DNA of 5,264 nucleotides, taken from Dehalococcoidales bacterium. Its GTDB lineage: Bacteria > Chloroflexota > Dehalococcoidia > Dehalococcoidales > UBA5760. How positions within the stretch are numbered: position 1 is the stretch's first letter; every line of letters starts with the position of its first letter. The position numbers were made by a program, and so were the translations under genes. The stretch lies in NCBI GenBank assembly GCA_030640485.1, contig DAOWJG010000173.1:1-5264 (forward strand), read 5' to 3'. Below are positions 1 through 5,264 of the stretch, piece after piece. Below the pieces are notes generated by a model, which saw only the letters and a program-made list of their open reading frames with translations, searched no databases and was not told where the DNA came from.

Positions 1-432
1 AATCGGGACCTGCAGGAGGATAAAGAGGGTTTCTTTGATACCGTAGATACCATACTAACGACGTTAGAGGTATTTACTGGTATGGTTGAGACCCTGCGAG
101 TTAAACCTGAGAATATTGAGCCGGCAGTTAAACGCGGGTATATGCTGGCTACTGACCTAGCCGACTATCTGGTTAAGAAGGGAGAAGCCTTCCGCACCGC
201 TCACCATATAGTGGCGAGATTAGTAAGCCAAGCTATGAGCCAGGGTAAATCACTTGCTGAACTTAGCCTTAGTGAATACAAGGAGTTTTCCCCACTATTT
301 GGGGAGGATGTTTACTCCATTACCGTAGAGTCATCTATAGCCGCCAGAGATATAATCGGTGGTACGGCGCCAGAACGGGTGGCAGAGGCGCTGGCCGCGG
401 CTAAAAAATTACTGGGGGAATCTAAGAGTTGA
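1..432 (+). CDS. argH: Argininosuccinate lyase, C-terminal part (5' end outside window)
   Basis: Argininosuccinate lyase is the last step of arginine biosynthesis: it splits argininosuccinate into arginine and fumarate in the cytosol. The frame is open from base 1, so the gene enters from the left and only the last 143 residues are seen; the family is usually about 460 residues. The visible part opens with NRDLQEDKEGFFDT, the family's conserved segment after the catalytic loop. It continues with GYMLATDLADYLV and FRTAHHIV (about residues 64-71 of the fragment), both typical of the lyase C-terminal helical domain. The GSS-type signature loop with the catalytic serine lies upstream and cannot be checked. 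The Met codon at 82 is internal, not the start, because the homology begins before it. The stop TGA (430-432) overlaps the TTG start of rpe, suggesting translational coupling. Identification is firm; the gene's 5' context is unknown. Confidence 0.95.
   Translation, partial: NRDLQEDKEGFFDTVDTILTTLEVFTGMVETLRVKPENIEPAVKRGYMLATDLADYLVKKGEAFRTAHHIVARLVSQAMSQGKSLAELSLSEYKEFSPLFGEDVYSITVESSIAARDIIGGTAPERVAEALAAAKKLLGESKS
414..431 (+). promoter_or_regulatory. Ribosome binding site and forced TTG start of rpe
   Basis: A GGGGGA purine run at 414-419, inside the end of argH, lies 9 bases before the TTG at 429-431. In the rpe frame a TAA stop sits at 423-425. No ATG, GTG or other TTG occurs between that stop and the first conserved rpe motif (LAPSILSADF). 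The TTG is therefore the only conventional start available. Confidence 0.75.
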
Positions 433-1097
433 AAAGTCACAAAATTAAGCTGGCACCGTCTATTCTCTCGGCCGACTTCAGTCGTCTTGGTGAGCAGGTG
501 GCAGAGGCTACCCAGGCCGGCGCCGACTATATTCACGTGGATGTTATGGACGGGCATTTTGTGCCTAATCTGACGATTGGGGCACCGGTAGTGGCCGCAA
601 TTCGCCGCTGGACTAATCTTCCCCTGGATGTTCACCTTATGATTGAAGCTCCCGAAACAAAGGTTAAACAGTTTACTGATGCCGGAGCCGATATTATCAC
701 CGTTCATGTGGAGGCTTGCTCTCATATCCACCGAATCGTACAGATAGTTAAGGGGTTAGGGATTAAGGCTGGGGTGTCGCTTAACCCAGCCACATCTATA
801 GACATGCTTGGTGAAATCCTCCCCGATCTTGACCTAGTGCTGGTGATGACGGTTAATCCCGGCTTTGGTGGGCAGGCTTTTATCGAGGGTATGCTGAATA
901 AGATAGCCCGCCTGCGGGCTGAGTTAGACCGAAGGGGTCTAGCGGTTGAGCTGGAGGTGGATGGGGGCATCAATGCTGAGATTGCTCCCCGGGCAGTAAA
1001 GGCAGGCGCTAGAGTACTGGTAGCTGGAGCGGCGGTATTTAATTCCGAGCAAACAGTGAAGGAGGCTCTGGAAAAGATACGGGCTAGCCTACACTAG
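429..1097 (+). CDS. rpe: Ribulose-phosphate 3-epimerase
   Basis: This enzyme interconverts D-ribulose 5-phosphate and D-xylulose 5-phosphate in the non-oxidative pentose phosphate pathway (and the Calvin cycle where present), in the cytosol. The 222 residues match the usual family length and a single TIM barrel. Seen in order: LAPSILSADF (residues 8-17), HVDVMDGHFVPN (36-47), DVHLMI (67-72), GVSLNP (115-120), VNPGFGGQ (142-149), LEVDGGI (175-181) and a C-terminal VAGAAVF phosphate-binding segment. The metal ligands expected for the family are all present as His36, Asp38, His69 and Asp178; Asp38 and Asp178 are also the catalytic acid/base pair. Translation starts at a TTG that overlaps the argH stop by four bases, so the two genes are probably cotranscribed. 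The stop codon is only 7 bp from the stop of the convergent rpmB, so there is no separate terminator space. Nothing suggests loss of function. Confidence 0.97.
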   Translation: MKSHKIKLAPSILSADFSRLGEQVAEATQAGADYIHVDVMDGHFVPNLTIGAPVVAAIRRWTNLPLDVHLMIEAPETKVKQFTDAGADIITVHVEACSHIHRIVQIVKGLGIKAGVSLNPATSIDMLGEILPDLDLVLVMTVNPGFGGQAFIEGMLNKIARLRAELDRRGLAVELEVDGGINAEIAPRAVKAGARVLVAGAAVFNSEQTVKEALEKIRASLH

Positions 1098-1104
1098 GAG
1101 ATGA

Positions 1105-1293
1105 TTAAGAGGTTTTAGCGGTTTTATGCTGAGTGCGCAGGCATCTAGTGCACAGGTTGAGTCGCTTTGGCTGCCCGTCTATGGTAATGGTAACCGGGTG
1201 GATATTAGGTAGCCAACGGCGGTTGGTACGACGTTTAGAATGGCTTACATTGTGACCAAACTGGGGAGATTTGCCACATAAATCACATTTCAT
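1105..1293 (-). CDS. rpmB: 50S ribosomal protein L28 (bL28), zinc-ribbon form
   Basis: bL28 is a small structural protein of the large ribosomal subunit. The 62-residue product is a normal length. It begins MKCDLCGKSPQFGHNVSHS, the standard bL28 opening, followed by KRRTNRRWLPNI and a basic C-terminus. It carries two CxxC pairs, Cys3/Cys6 and Cys48/Cys51, which marks it as the zinc-binding (C+) form rather than the cysteine-free form found as a paralogue in some genomes. It starts at ATG (1293-1291 on the complement). A GGGGTAGGA-like purine run lies upstream, its AGGA (complement of 1304-1307) 10 bases before the start, slightly long spacing. It is the only minus-strand gene: convergent with rpe across 7 bp and divergent from fakA across 221 bp. 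A monocistronic transcript is therefore likely, ending inside the rpe 3' region. Confidence 0.95.
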   Translation of the reverse strand: MKCDLCGKSPQFGHNVSHSKRRTNRRWLPNIHPVTITIDGQPKRLNLCTRCLRTQHKTAKTS

Positions 1294-1394
1294 AGTTAAT
1301 ATATCCTACCCCTTTACTACTAAGCAAGTTTGGTGTAAAATTTTAACGCGGTAAATTATGTCCTCATTATAATGTTATCATAGCTACGCCGGCT

Positions 1395-1442
1395 TGGCAA
1401 GGGTGGATGTATTATGAAGGATTGTGCCTGGCAAGGTGTATT
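1395..1442 (+). repeat. Imperfect direct repeat in the fakA leader
   Basis: TGGCAAGG occurs at 1395-1402 and again at 1429-1436, 34 bp apart. Each copy is followed shortly by TGTATT (1408-1413 and 1437-1442). The first copy has five extra bases between the two halves, while in the second they are adjacent. It lies between the proposed promoter and the fakA ribosome binding site. It could be a pair of protein-binding half sites, an RNA element or chance; nothing in the sequence decides between these. Confidence 0.4.
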
Positions 1443-1455
1443 GCTGAAGTTAATC

Positions 1456-1476
1456 TTCCTTTCAATAAGAGGAAGT
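1456..1476 (+). other. Small hairpin in the fakA leader
   Basis: CTTCCT (1456-1461) is perfectly complementary to AGGAAG (1471-1476), giving a 6 bp stem with a 9-base loop. It ends 24 bases before the Shine-Dalgarno run of fakA. No run of T follows, so it is not an intrinsic terminator. A stem this short can easily arise by chance. Confidence 0.3.
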
Positions 1477-1500
1477 GGACGAAAAATAAACAACTGCAGT

Positions 1501-1517
1501 AAGGAGAGCCTAACATG
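1501..1517 (+). promoter_or_regulatory. Strong ribosome binding site of fakA
   Basis: AAGGAG at 1501-1506 lies 8 bases before the ATG at 1515-1517, near-ideal spacing. An in-frame TAA at 1500-1502 excludes any longer product, so the start is well fixed. Confidence 0.85.
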
Positions 1518-3149
1518 AAGCAAGTTAACTCTCTTAGTGGGCAAGAGCTGAGGGATATGTTCATGGTGGCTACCGACTGGCTGGAGAAGAATGCTTCTGA
1601 CATTGATGTTTTGAATGTTTTCCCGGTGCCGGATGGGGATACCGGGACTAATATGCTACTTACGATGCGTTCCACCATTGAGGAAGCCTACCGGGCTCCT
1701 GACCGTAGCACTTCAGCGGTAGCTCAGGCTATGGCCAAGGGAGCACTAATGGGAGCGCGGGGTAACAGTGGGGTAATCCTGTCACAGATTTGGCATGGTC
1801 TGGCGCAGGGTCTAGCGGGAAAAGAGTCGTTTACCGGTAGAGACCTAGCTGATGCCCTACTACTGGCTGCGACGGAGGCTTATAAAGGGATTGATAACCC
1901 GGTAGAGGGAACTATCCTCACCGTGGCTAAAGAAGCCGCTTCAGCCGCCAAGGCTCAGGCTGATGGCGGCAACGATGACCTGATATCAATTATGGAGGCG
2001 GCGATTAGTGCTGCCAGAGAGTCGGTGGCTAATACCCCCAATCTTCTGCCGGTACTAAAGGAAGCCGGGGTAGTAGATGCCGGTGGGCAGGGTCTGTATA
2101 CAATCCTGGAAGGTATCCTCCGTTACCTTAAGGGTGAAGTTGAGGAGATGCAGCTAAGTAAGCCGGGGATAATTATCGGTAATATGCCCCTGGTTCACAG
2201 GACTCCCCAAATGATGGCTGCGGATGAGGCGTCCTATGGATATTGCACTGAGTTTCTGCTCAAAGGGCAGGAGCTTGACCCGGACAAGCTTAGAGCGAAG
2301 CTAAAGAAGAAAGGGGAATCTCTAATCGTAGTCGGGGATAAATATGCCATCAGGATTCACATTCATACCTTAGACCCGGGTGGTGTCATTCGCCTGGTTA
2401 CCTCGTTAGGTACTATGCATCAGGTCGGTATTCGGAATATGGATGAACAGCACCAGGGTTTCCTGGAGATGCAGAAGGAGAGAATGCCCGCGGCTGACAT
2501 CGCTACCGTGGCCGTGGTCTCTGGAGACGGGCTTAGTGATGTTTTTACTAGCCTGGGGACGTCGATTGTTGTTCCTGGGGGCCGAACGATGAATCCGAGT
2601 ACCAAGGATTTGCTTCAGGCAGTAAACTTAGTAGCGTCGGATAAGGTTATTATTTTGCCCAATAACAAAAATGTGATCCCGGCAGCCAGAAAGGTCAGGT
2701 CGCTGACTGGGAAAACTGTCAAGGTGTTGGCAACGCAAACAATTCCGCAGGGGGTAGCTGCCCTTTTAGCTTTTAACAGTGAGGCAGACTTAGAGACAAA
2801 CACCCAGGCGATGAAGAAGGCGCAATCAACAGTAAAGTCTATTGCCGTTACTCGAGCAGCTCGTTGTTCCCAGGTGGGTGGCTTAAGTGTTAAGAGGAAG
2901 CAGCCAATTGGATTTCTGGATGAGGACCTGGTAGCTACAGGTGATAGCGCTGTTGATGCCCTGAGCAAGGTATTAGCCAAGCTGGATTTAGGCACCGCCG
3001 AGGTAATTACTATTTATTACCGGGGCAATGCCGAACGGTCCGATGTGGAACCGTTTATGGTTAGTCTTCGTGAGCAGCACCCCCAACTGCAGATTGAGCT
3101 GGTTAGGGGTGGGCAACCTCACTACAACTATATTGCTTCTGTAGAGTAG
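1515..3149 (+). CDS. fakA: Fatty acid kinase A / YloV-type DAK2-domain protein
   Basis: FakA is the ATP-binding subunit that phosphorylates exogenous fatty acids held by a separate FakB (DegV-family) carrier; the acyl phosphate then feeds phospholipid synthesis through PlsX/PlsY. The 544 residues match the usual length of about 550. The N-terminal DAK2 (DhaL-like) kinase domain, about residues 1-205, carries the metal/ATP loop VPDGDTGTNM (38-47; Asp40, Asp42), GARGNSGV (80-87) and VDAGGQG (187-193). The middle domain follows, with Cys244, His282 and His284 (IHIHTLDPG), matching the cysteine and two histidines I recall as zinc-binding and functionally essential in Staphylococcus FakA. The C-terminal domain, about 335-544, has VVSGDGL, GGRTMNPST, LPNNKN and a terminal HYNYIASVE, usual for the family. 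All key residues are intact. No fakB lies beside it in the window, so its carrier must be encoded elsewhere. Older annotations call this family a dihydroxyacetone kinase-like protein. Confidence 0.93.
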   Translation: MKQVNSLSGQELRDMFMVATDWLEKNASDIDVLNVFPVPDGDTGTNMLLTMRSTIEEAYRAPDRSTSAVAQAMAKGALMGARGNSGVILSQIWHGLAQGLAGKESFTGRDLADALLLAATEAYKGIDNPVEGTILTVAKEAASAAKAQADGGNDDLISIMEAAISAARESVANTPNLLPVLKEAGVVDAGGQGLYTILEGILRYLKGEVEEMQLSKPGIIIGNMPLVHRTPQMMAADEASYGYCTEFLLKGQELDPDKLRAKLKKKGESLIVVGDKYAIRIHIHTLDPGGVIRLVTSLGTMHQVGIRNMDEQHQGFLEMQKERMPAADIATVAVVSGDGLSDVFTSLGTSIVVPGGRTMNPSTKDLLQAVNLVASDKVIILPNNKNVIPAARKVRSLTGKTVKVLATQTIPQGVAALLAFNSEADLETNTQAMKKAQSTVKSIAVTRAARCSQVGGLSVKRKQPIGFLDEDLVATGDSAVDALSKVLAKLDLGTAEVITIYYRGNAERSDVEPFMVSLREQHPQLQIELVRGGQPHYNYIASVE

Positions 3150-3434
3150 TCGGGATTCCGGCTACAAGCCGTTAAACTAGGTAATGTGCAATCTGAGATG
3201 GCTTGAGAGCCGGGACTACTATAACTACAGGAAGGGTTGTCTTTAGTGCGAAGTCTATTTGGGGCATTGAATTATCTGTGGGTCAGTCCTACGGTTAGCT
3301 GGTGTATCATAAGACCTCAAATTACAGTTAAGCTAAGCCCGTAAGCCATGAATAGTGAACCTTCTTGCTTTTTCCGGTGCCAAAGTTGAGTTTTACTTGC
3401 CCTCAGCATTCACCAGGCGAATTGGGGTAGGGTT
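3150..3434. other. fakA-recG intergenic spacer, no recognised gene
   Basis: This 285 bp spacer contains the stem-loop described separately at its left end. Plus-strand frames are broken by frequent stops. The longest small frame noticed is 32 codons plus stop, GTG at 3246 to TAA at 3344. It has a purine run, AGGAAGGG (3229-3236), 9 bases upstream, and its peptide begins MRSLFGALNYLWVS. I do not recognise it and chance is likely. TAAGC occurs three times between 3329 and 3346. I looked for remains of a DegV/FakB or Asp23 gene and saw none. No tRNA, SRP RNA, RNase P or tmRNA signature was recognised. No convincing recG promoter was found. Confidence 0.6.
3156..3215 (+). other. Long imperfect stem-loop just downstream of fakA
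   Basis: The arms 3158-3170 and 3200-3213 pair as CCGGCT (3158-3163) with AGCCGG (3208-3213) and CAAGCC (3165-3170) with GGCTTG (3200-3205). They are separated by a 1x2 internal loop. This gives 12 Watson-Crick pairs, extendable on both sides with G-T pairs (3156-3157 with 3214-3215; 3171-3173 with 3197-3199). The remaining loop is about 23 bases. The left arm can instead fold on itself (CGGCT, loop ACA, AGCCG at 3159-3169). The element begins 7 bases after the fakA stop, where a terminator would be expected, but no T-tract follows. It may be a 3'-end processing or protective structure, a degenerate or Rho-assisted terminator, or part of a non-coding RNA. Confidence 0.5.
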
Positions 3435-3437
3435 TTG
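3424..3437 (+). promoter_or_regulatory. Ribosome binding site and TTG start of recG
   Basis: The purine-rich GGGGTAGGG at 3424-3432 precedes the TTG at 3435-3437. Its first four G bases end 7 bases before the start. The last in-frame stop upstream is TGA at 3387-3389. No ATG, GTG or other TTG lies between that stop and 3435, so this TTG is the only conventional start that keeps the whole N-terminal domain. Confidence 0.65.
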
Positions 3438-5264
3438 GCAATAGATTTTAAGTCGCTGCGTAAGATTCTCGAACTTGAGCGCCAAAAGGGTTACCTTGAT
3501 TCAGCTGTAATCGGTGGTCTGGATAGATTCCTCCACAGTTGGGTAAGCCAGGCTATAGAGGCGGTAACCAGCCCCCAACCTCTGGCTAAGTTTCGTAAGC
3601 TCCATCTAATCAAATCCAGTTATGCCTCGTTGACTAAAGAGCAGCGCGAAGAATGGGTAAGGGCTGTGCTTGCTTTTTTAGCTGAGTTAGAGCACCAGGG
3701 AAAAGAAAATTACGAGGCCAGGTCAACTTCGATGGCTAGCCAGCTACCGCCAAAACCAAAAGGGCAGAGAGCAGAGAGCAGTCGGTCTATTGACATACCG
3801 ATTACGGCGGTAAGGGGTATTAGCTCAAGCCTGGCCACTAAGTTTAATAAGCTCGGGGTGAGGACAGTCCGGGACTTACTCTATTTCTTCCCCCACCGCC
3901 ATCTTGATTATAGCCAGAGAAAGTATATCTCGCAGCTTACTGAGGGCGAAGAGGAGACGATAATTGCCAATATATGGCAGGCTCAGGAGGTCAGGCTGGG
4001 TGGCCGGCGCAGCACTGAAGCTATTGTCGGCGATGAAACCGGTAATGTCCGGGTGGTGTGGTTTAATAACCCCTATCTGGCGAAAAAGCTGGCTACCAAT
4101 ACGAGAGTAATTATTAGCGGCCGGGTAGGCCTGTTTAACGGCCGGCATGTGTTCCAGTCGCCAGAGTGGGAGCTAGTCGGGGATGAGGACCTGATTCACA
4201 CCGGGCGTTTGGTTCCTTTATATCCCCTTACTCAGGGCTTACGTTCTCGTCAGGTAAGAAAACTGATGAAGGCGGTTATTGACCAGTGGGTAGGGTCGGT
4301 AGCAGATTTCTTACCGGCAGAGGTAAAAAAACGCCGTAGCCTCATGGCGCTACCCCGGGCTATAAGCCAGGCTCACTATCCCGATGATGAAGCCCTTAAG
4401 ATGCAGGCTAGGGTGCGACTGGCCTTTGATGAGCTGTTTCTGCTTCAGTTGGGTGTATTGAGCAAGAAGCGCGACTGGCAGGAAAGCCAGCCGGGCAATC
4501 CCTTTAGCCTCAAGACAGCGGTGCTCGATGTCTTCATAAAGTCTTTGCCCTTTGAGTTAACCCCGGCTCAGCAGAGAGTACTCGGTGAGTTACTGGTTGA
4601 TTTACAGAAACCCAGGCCGATGTCCCGTCTGCTACAGGGTGAGGTGGGTAGTGGCAAGACGGTAGTCGCTGCCGCATCTCTACTTATGGCGGTGGCTAAT
4701 GGCTACCAGGGAGTCTTTATGGCGCCTACCGAGATTCTGGCGGAGCAGCACTTTACCACTATCCGTCAGCTTCTATCCAGATTGGGAGATGAAGGGAAAG
4801 CGGAGGATTATCTATATAGCTATTCGGGGCTCTTGCCTCACCCTATTACGGTGGCTTTGCTCATCGGTGATATTAACCTGAAAAAGAAGCAGCAGCTCCA
4901 GCAGCGTATTCTGGACGGTGGTGTTGATATTGTTATCGGGACCCACGCCCTTATTCAGAAGGGAGTAGAATACTATCGGCTGGGGTTAGTCGTGATTGAT
5001 GAGCAGCATCGGTTTGGTGTCGCTCAGCGCTCAGCACTGCGTCAGAAGGGGTTTAACCCTCACGTACTGGTGATGACGGCAACACCCATCCCGCGCACTC
5101 TAGCCCTGACACTATACGGTGACCTTGACCTGTCGGTTATTGACCAGCTACCGCCGGGGAGACAGGTGGTGAAGACGAAGTGGCTGAAACCGGGACAGAG
5201 GGAAAGCGCCTATGCCTTTCTGCGTCGGCAGGTAACTGAGGGACGTCAGACATTCATTATCTGC
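3435..5264 (+). CDS. recG: ATP-dependent DNA helicase RecG (3' end outside window)
   Basis: RecG is a superfamily 2 helicase that unwinds branched DNA, reversing stalled replication forks and processing Holliday junctions and R-loops. The first 610 residues are visible and the frame stays open to the last base. Domains seen: an extra N-terminal domain (about residues 1-80, with AVIGGLDRF); a polar, proline-rich linker (about 85-120); the wedge domain (VRGIS at 126-130, FFPHR at 151-155) with its OB-like fold; and helicase domain 1. Motifs are intact: Walker A GEVGSGKT (402-409), APTEILAEQH (430-439), the RecG form of Walker B DEQHRFGV (522-529) and motif III MTATPIPRT (547-555), then LPPGRQ. 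Sequence ends at QTFIIC, just before the expected PLI-type segment, so helicase domain 2 (motifs IV-VI) and the C-terminal hairpin are missing only because the window ends. The N-terminal domain resembles RecG of Chloroflexota as I recall it. The gene is 285 bp from fakA, so it may have its own promoter. Confidence 0.96.
   Translation, partial: MAIDFKSLRKILELERQKGYLDSAVIGGLDRFLHSWVSQAIEAVTSPQPLAKFRKLHLIKSSYASLTKEQREEWVRAVLAFLAELEHQGKENYEARSTSMASQLPPKPKGQRAESSRSIDIPITAVRGISSSLATKFNKLGVRTVRDLLYFFPHRHLDYSQRKYISQLTEGEEETIIANIWQAQEVRLGGRRSTEAIVGDETGNVRVVWFNNPYLAKKLATNTRVIISGRVGLFNGRHVFQSPEWELVGDEDLIHTGRLVPLYPLTQGLRSRQVRKLMKAVIDQWVGSVADFLPAEVKKRRSLMALPRAISQAHYPDDEALKMQARVRLAFDELFLLQLGVLSKKRDWQESQPGNPFSLKTAVLDVFIKSLPFELTPAQQRVLGELLVDLQKPRPMSRLLQGEVGSGKTVVAAASLLMAVANGYQGVFMAPTEILAEQHFTTIRQLLSRLGDEGKAEDYLYSYSGLLPHPITVALLIGDINLKKKQQLQQRILDGGVDIVIGTHALIQKGVEYYRLGLVVIDEQHRFGVAQRSALRQKGFNPHVLVMTATPIPRTLALTLYGDLDLSVIDQLPPGRQVVKTKWLKPGQRESAYAFLRRQVTEGRQTFIIC

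Larger units (their letters stand above)
1294..1514. promoter_or_regulatory. Divergent rpmB/fakA intergenic region with fakA leader
   Basis: This 221 bp spacer must hold the promoters of both rpmB (minus) and fakA (plus). The best core element is ATTATAAT at 1366-1373. It is symmetrical, so TATAAT reads on the plus strand (1368-1373) and on the minus strand (complement of 1366-1371), but neither has a convincing -35 hexamer at 16-18 bp. A weaker plus-strand pair is TTGGTG (1330-1335), 16 bp, TAAATT (1352-1357). If transcription starts just after 1373, fakA has a leader of roughly 130 bases. That leader contains a TGGCAAGG direct repeat and a small hairpin. No reading frame resembling a gene was seen. 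The exact promoter positions are guesses. Confidence 0.35.

Noticed and set aside
312..731. 139-codon minus-strand frame opposite argH/rpe
   Set aside because: It lies antisense to two clearly conserved genes, its translation resembles no family I know, and its composition is that expected from the complementary frame of rpe.
1356..1678. Two minus-strand frames (62 and 88 codons) spanning the rpmB-fakA spacer and the fakA start
   Set aside because: They overlap the strongly conserved N-terminus of FakA and its ribosome binding site; the translations look like shadow frames.
2615..2995. 126-codon minus-strand frame opposite the fakA 3' half
   Set aside because: It is fully antisense to the conserved C-terminal domain of FakA and has no recognisable motif or ribosome binding site.
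3150..3180. Intrinsic terminator after fakA
   Set aside because: A hairpin is present, but no T-rich run follows either the short (3159-3169) or the long (3156-3215) fold, so a standard Rho-independent terminator cannot be claimed.
3329..3346. Three TAAGC copies as a repeat array
   Set aside because: A five-base motif repeated three times with irregular spacing is within chance expectation and does not resemble CRISPR or iteron structure.
3400..3433. Hairpin CCCT...ATTC / GAAT...AGGG upstream of recG
   Set aside because: The two short 4 bp blocks are separated by a large asymmetric internal loop; too weak to distinguish from chance.
3150..3434. Decayed degV/fakB or other pseudogene between fakA and recG
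   Set aside because: Plus-strand reading frames were scanned for DegV-type or Asp23-type motifs and none was found; stops are frequent and no homology-like segments remain.
3876..4148. 90-codon minus-strand frame opposite recG
   Set aside because: It is antisense to the RecG wedge/OB region with no independent support.
4699..4881. 60-codon plus-strand frame inside recG
   Set aside because: It is a +1 frame shadow of the RecG helicase domain, whose own frame is uninterrupted and contains motif Ia here.

Overview
The window looks like an ordinary bacterial chromosomal segment with five protein genes. No mobile element, CRISPR array, rRNA or tRNA was recognised. Left to right it holds: the 3' end of argH (argininosuccinate lyase); a complete rpe (ribulose-phosphate 3-epimerase); a complete rpmB (ribosomal protein bL28) on the minus strand; a complete fakA/yloV-type gene (fatty acid kinase, DAK2 domain); and the 5' three quarters of recG (branched-DNA helicase), which runs off the right edge.

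The source is probably an uncultured or anaerobic member of Chloroflexota, perhaps Dehalococcoidia-like. This is inferred from the look of the RecG N-terminus (an extra N-terminal domain containing AVIGGLDRF before the wedge domain), the intermediate base composition and the use of TTG starts. It is family resemblance from memory, not a computed placement. The order rpe - rpmB - fakA - recG resembles a long-conserved block known from Firmicutes such as Bacillus subtilis (rpe ... rpmB - yloU - yloV ... recG). Here the block is condensed: the small Asp23-family gene yloU is absent, as are the serine dehydratase genes that lie before recG in Bacillus.

Region by region: argH and rpe overlap by four bases (TTGA) and probably form the end of a plus-strand operon. 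rpe and rpmB then converge with only 7 bp between their stop codons. rpmB and fakA diverge from a 221 bp spacer (1294-1514). That spacer has a symmetrical ATTATAAT that reads TATAAT on both strands, and a 5' leader for fakA with a short direct repeat and a small hairpin. fakA is followed by a 285 bp spacer (3150-3434). Its first 65 bases can fold into a long stem-loop, and the rest shows no convincing gene. recG starts with TTG at 3435.

The genes do not form one pathway. They cover arginine synthesis (argH), the pentose phosphate pathway (rpe), the ribosome (rpmB), incorporation of exogenous fatty acids into phospholipid (fakA) and recombination/fork repair (recG). I found no evidence of a novel multi-gene system. 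The items most worth a second look are the stem-loop after fakA, the missing yloU and fakB partners, the fakA leader, and the forced TTG starts of rpe and recG.
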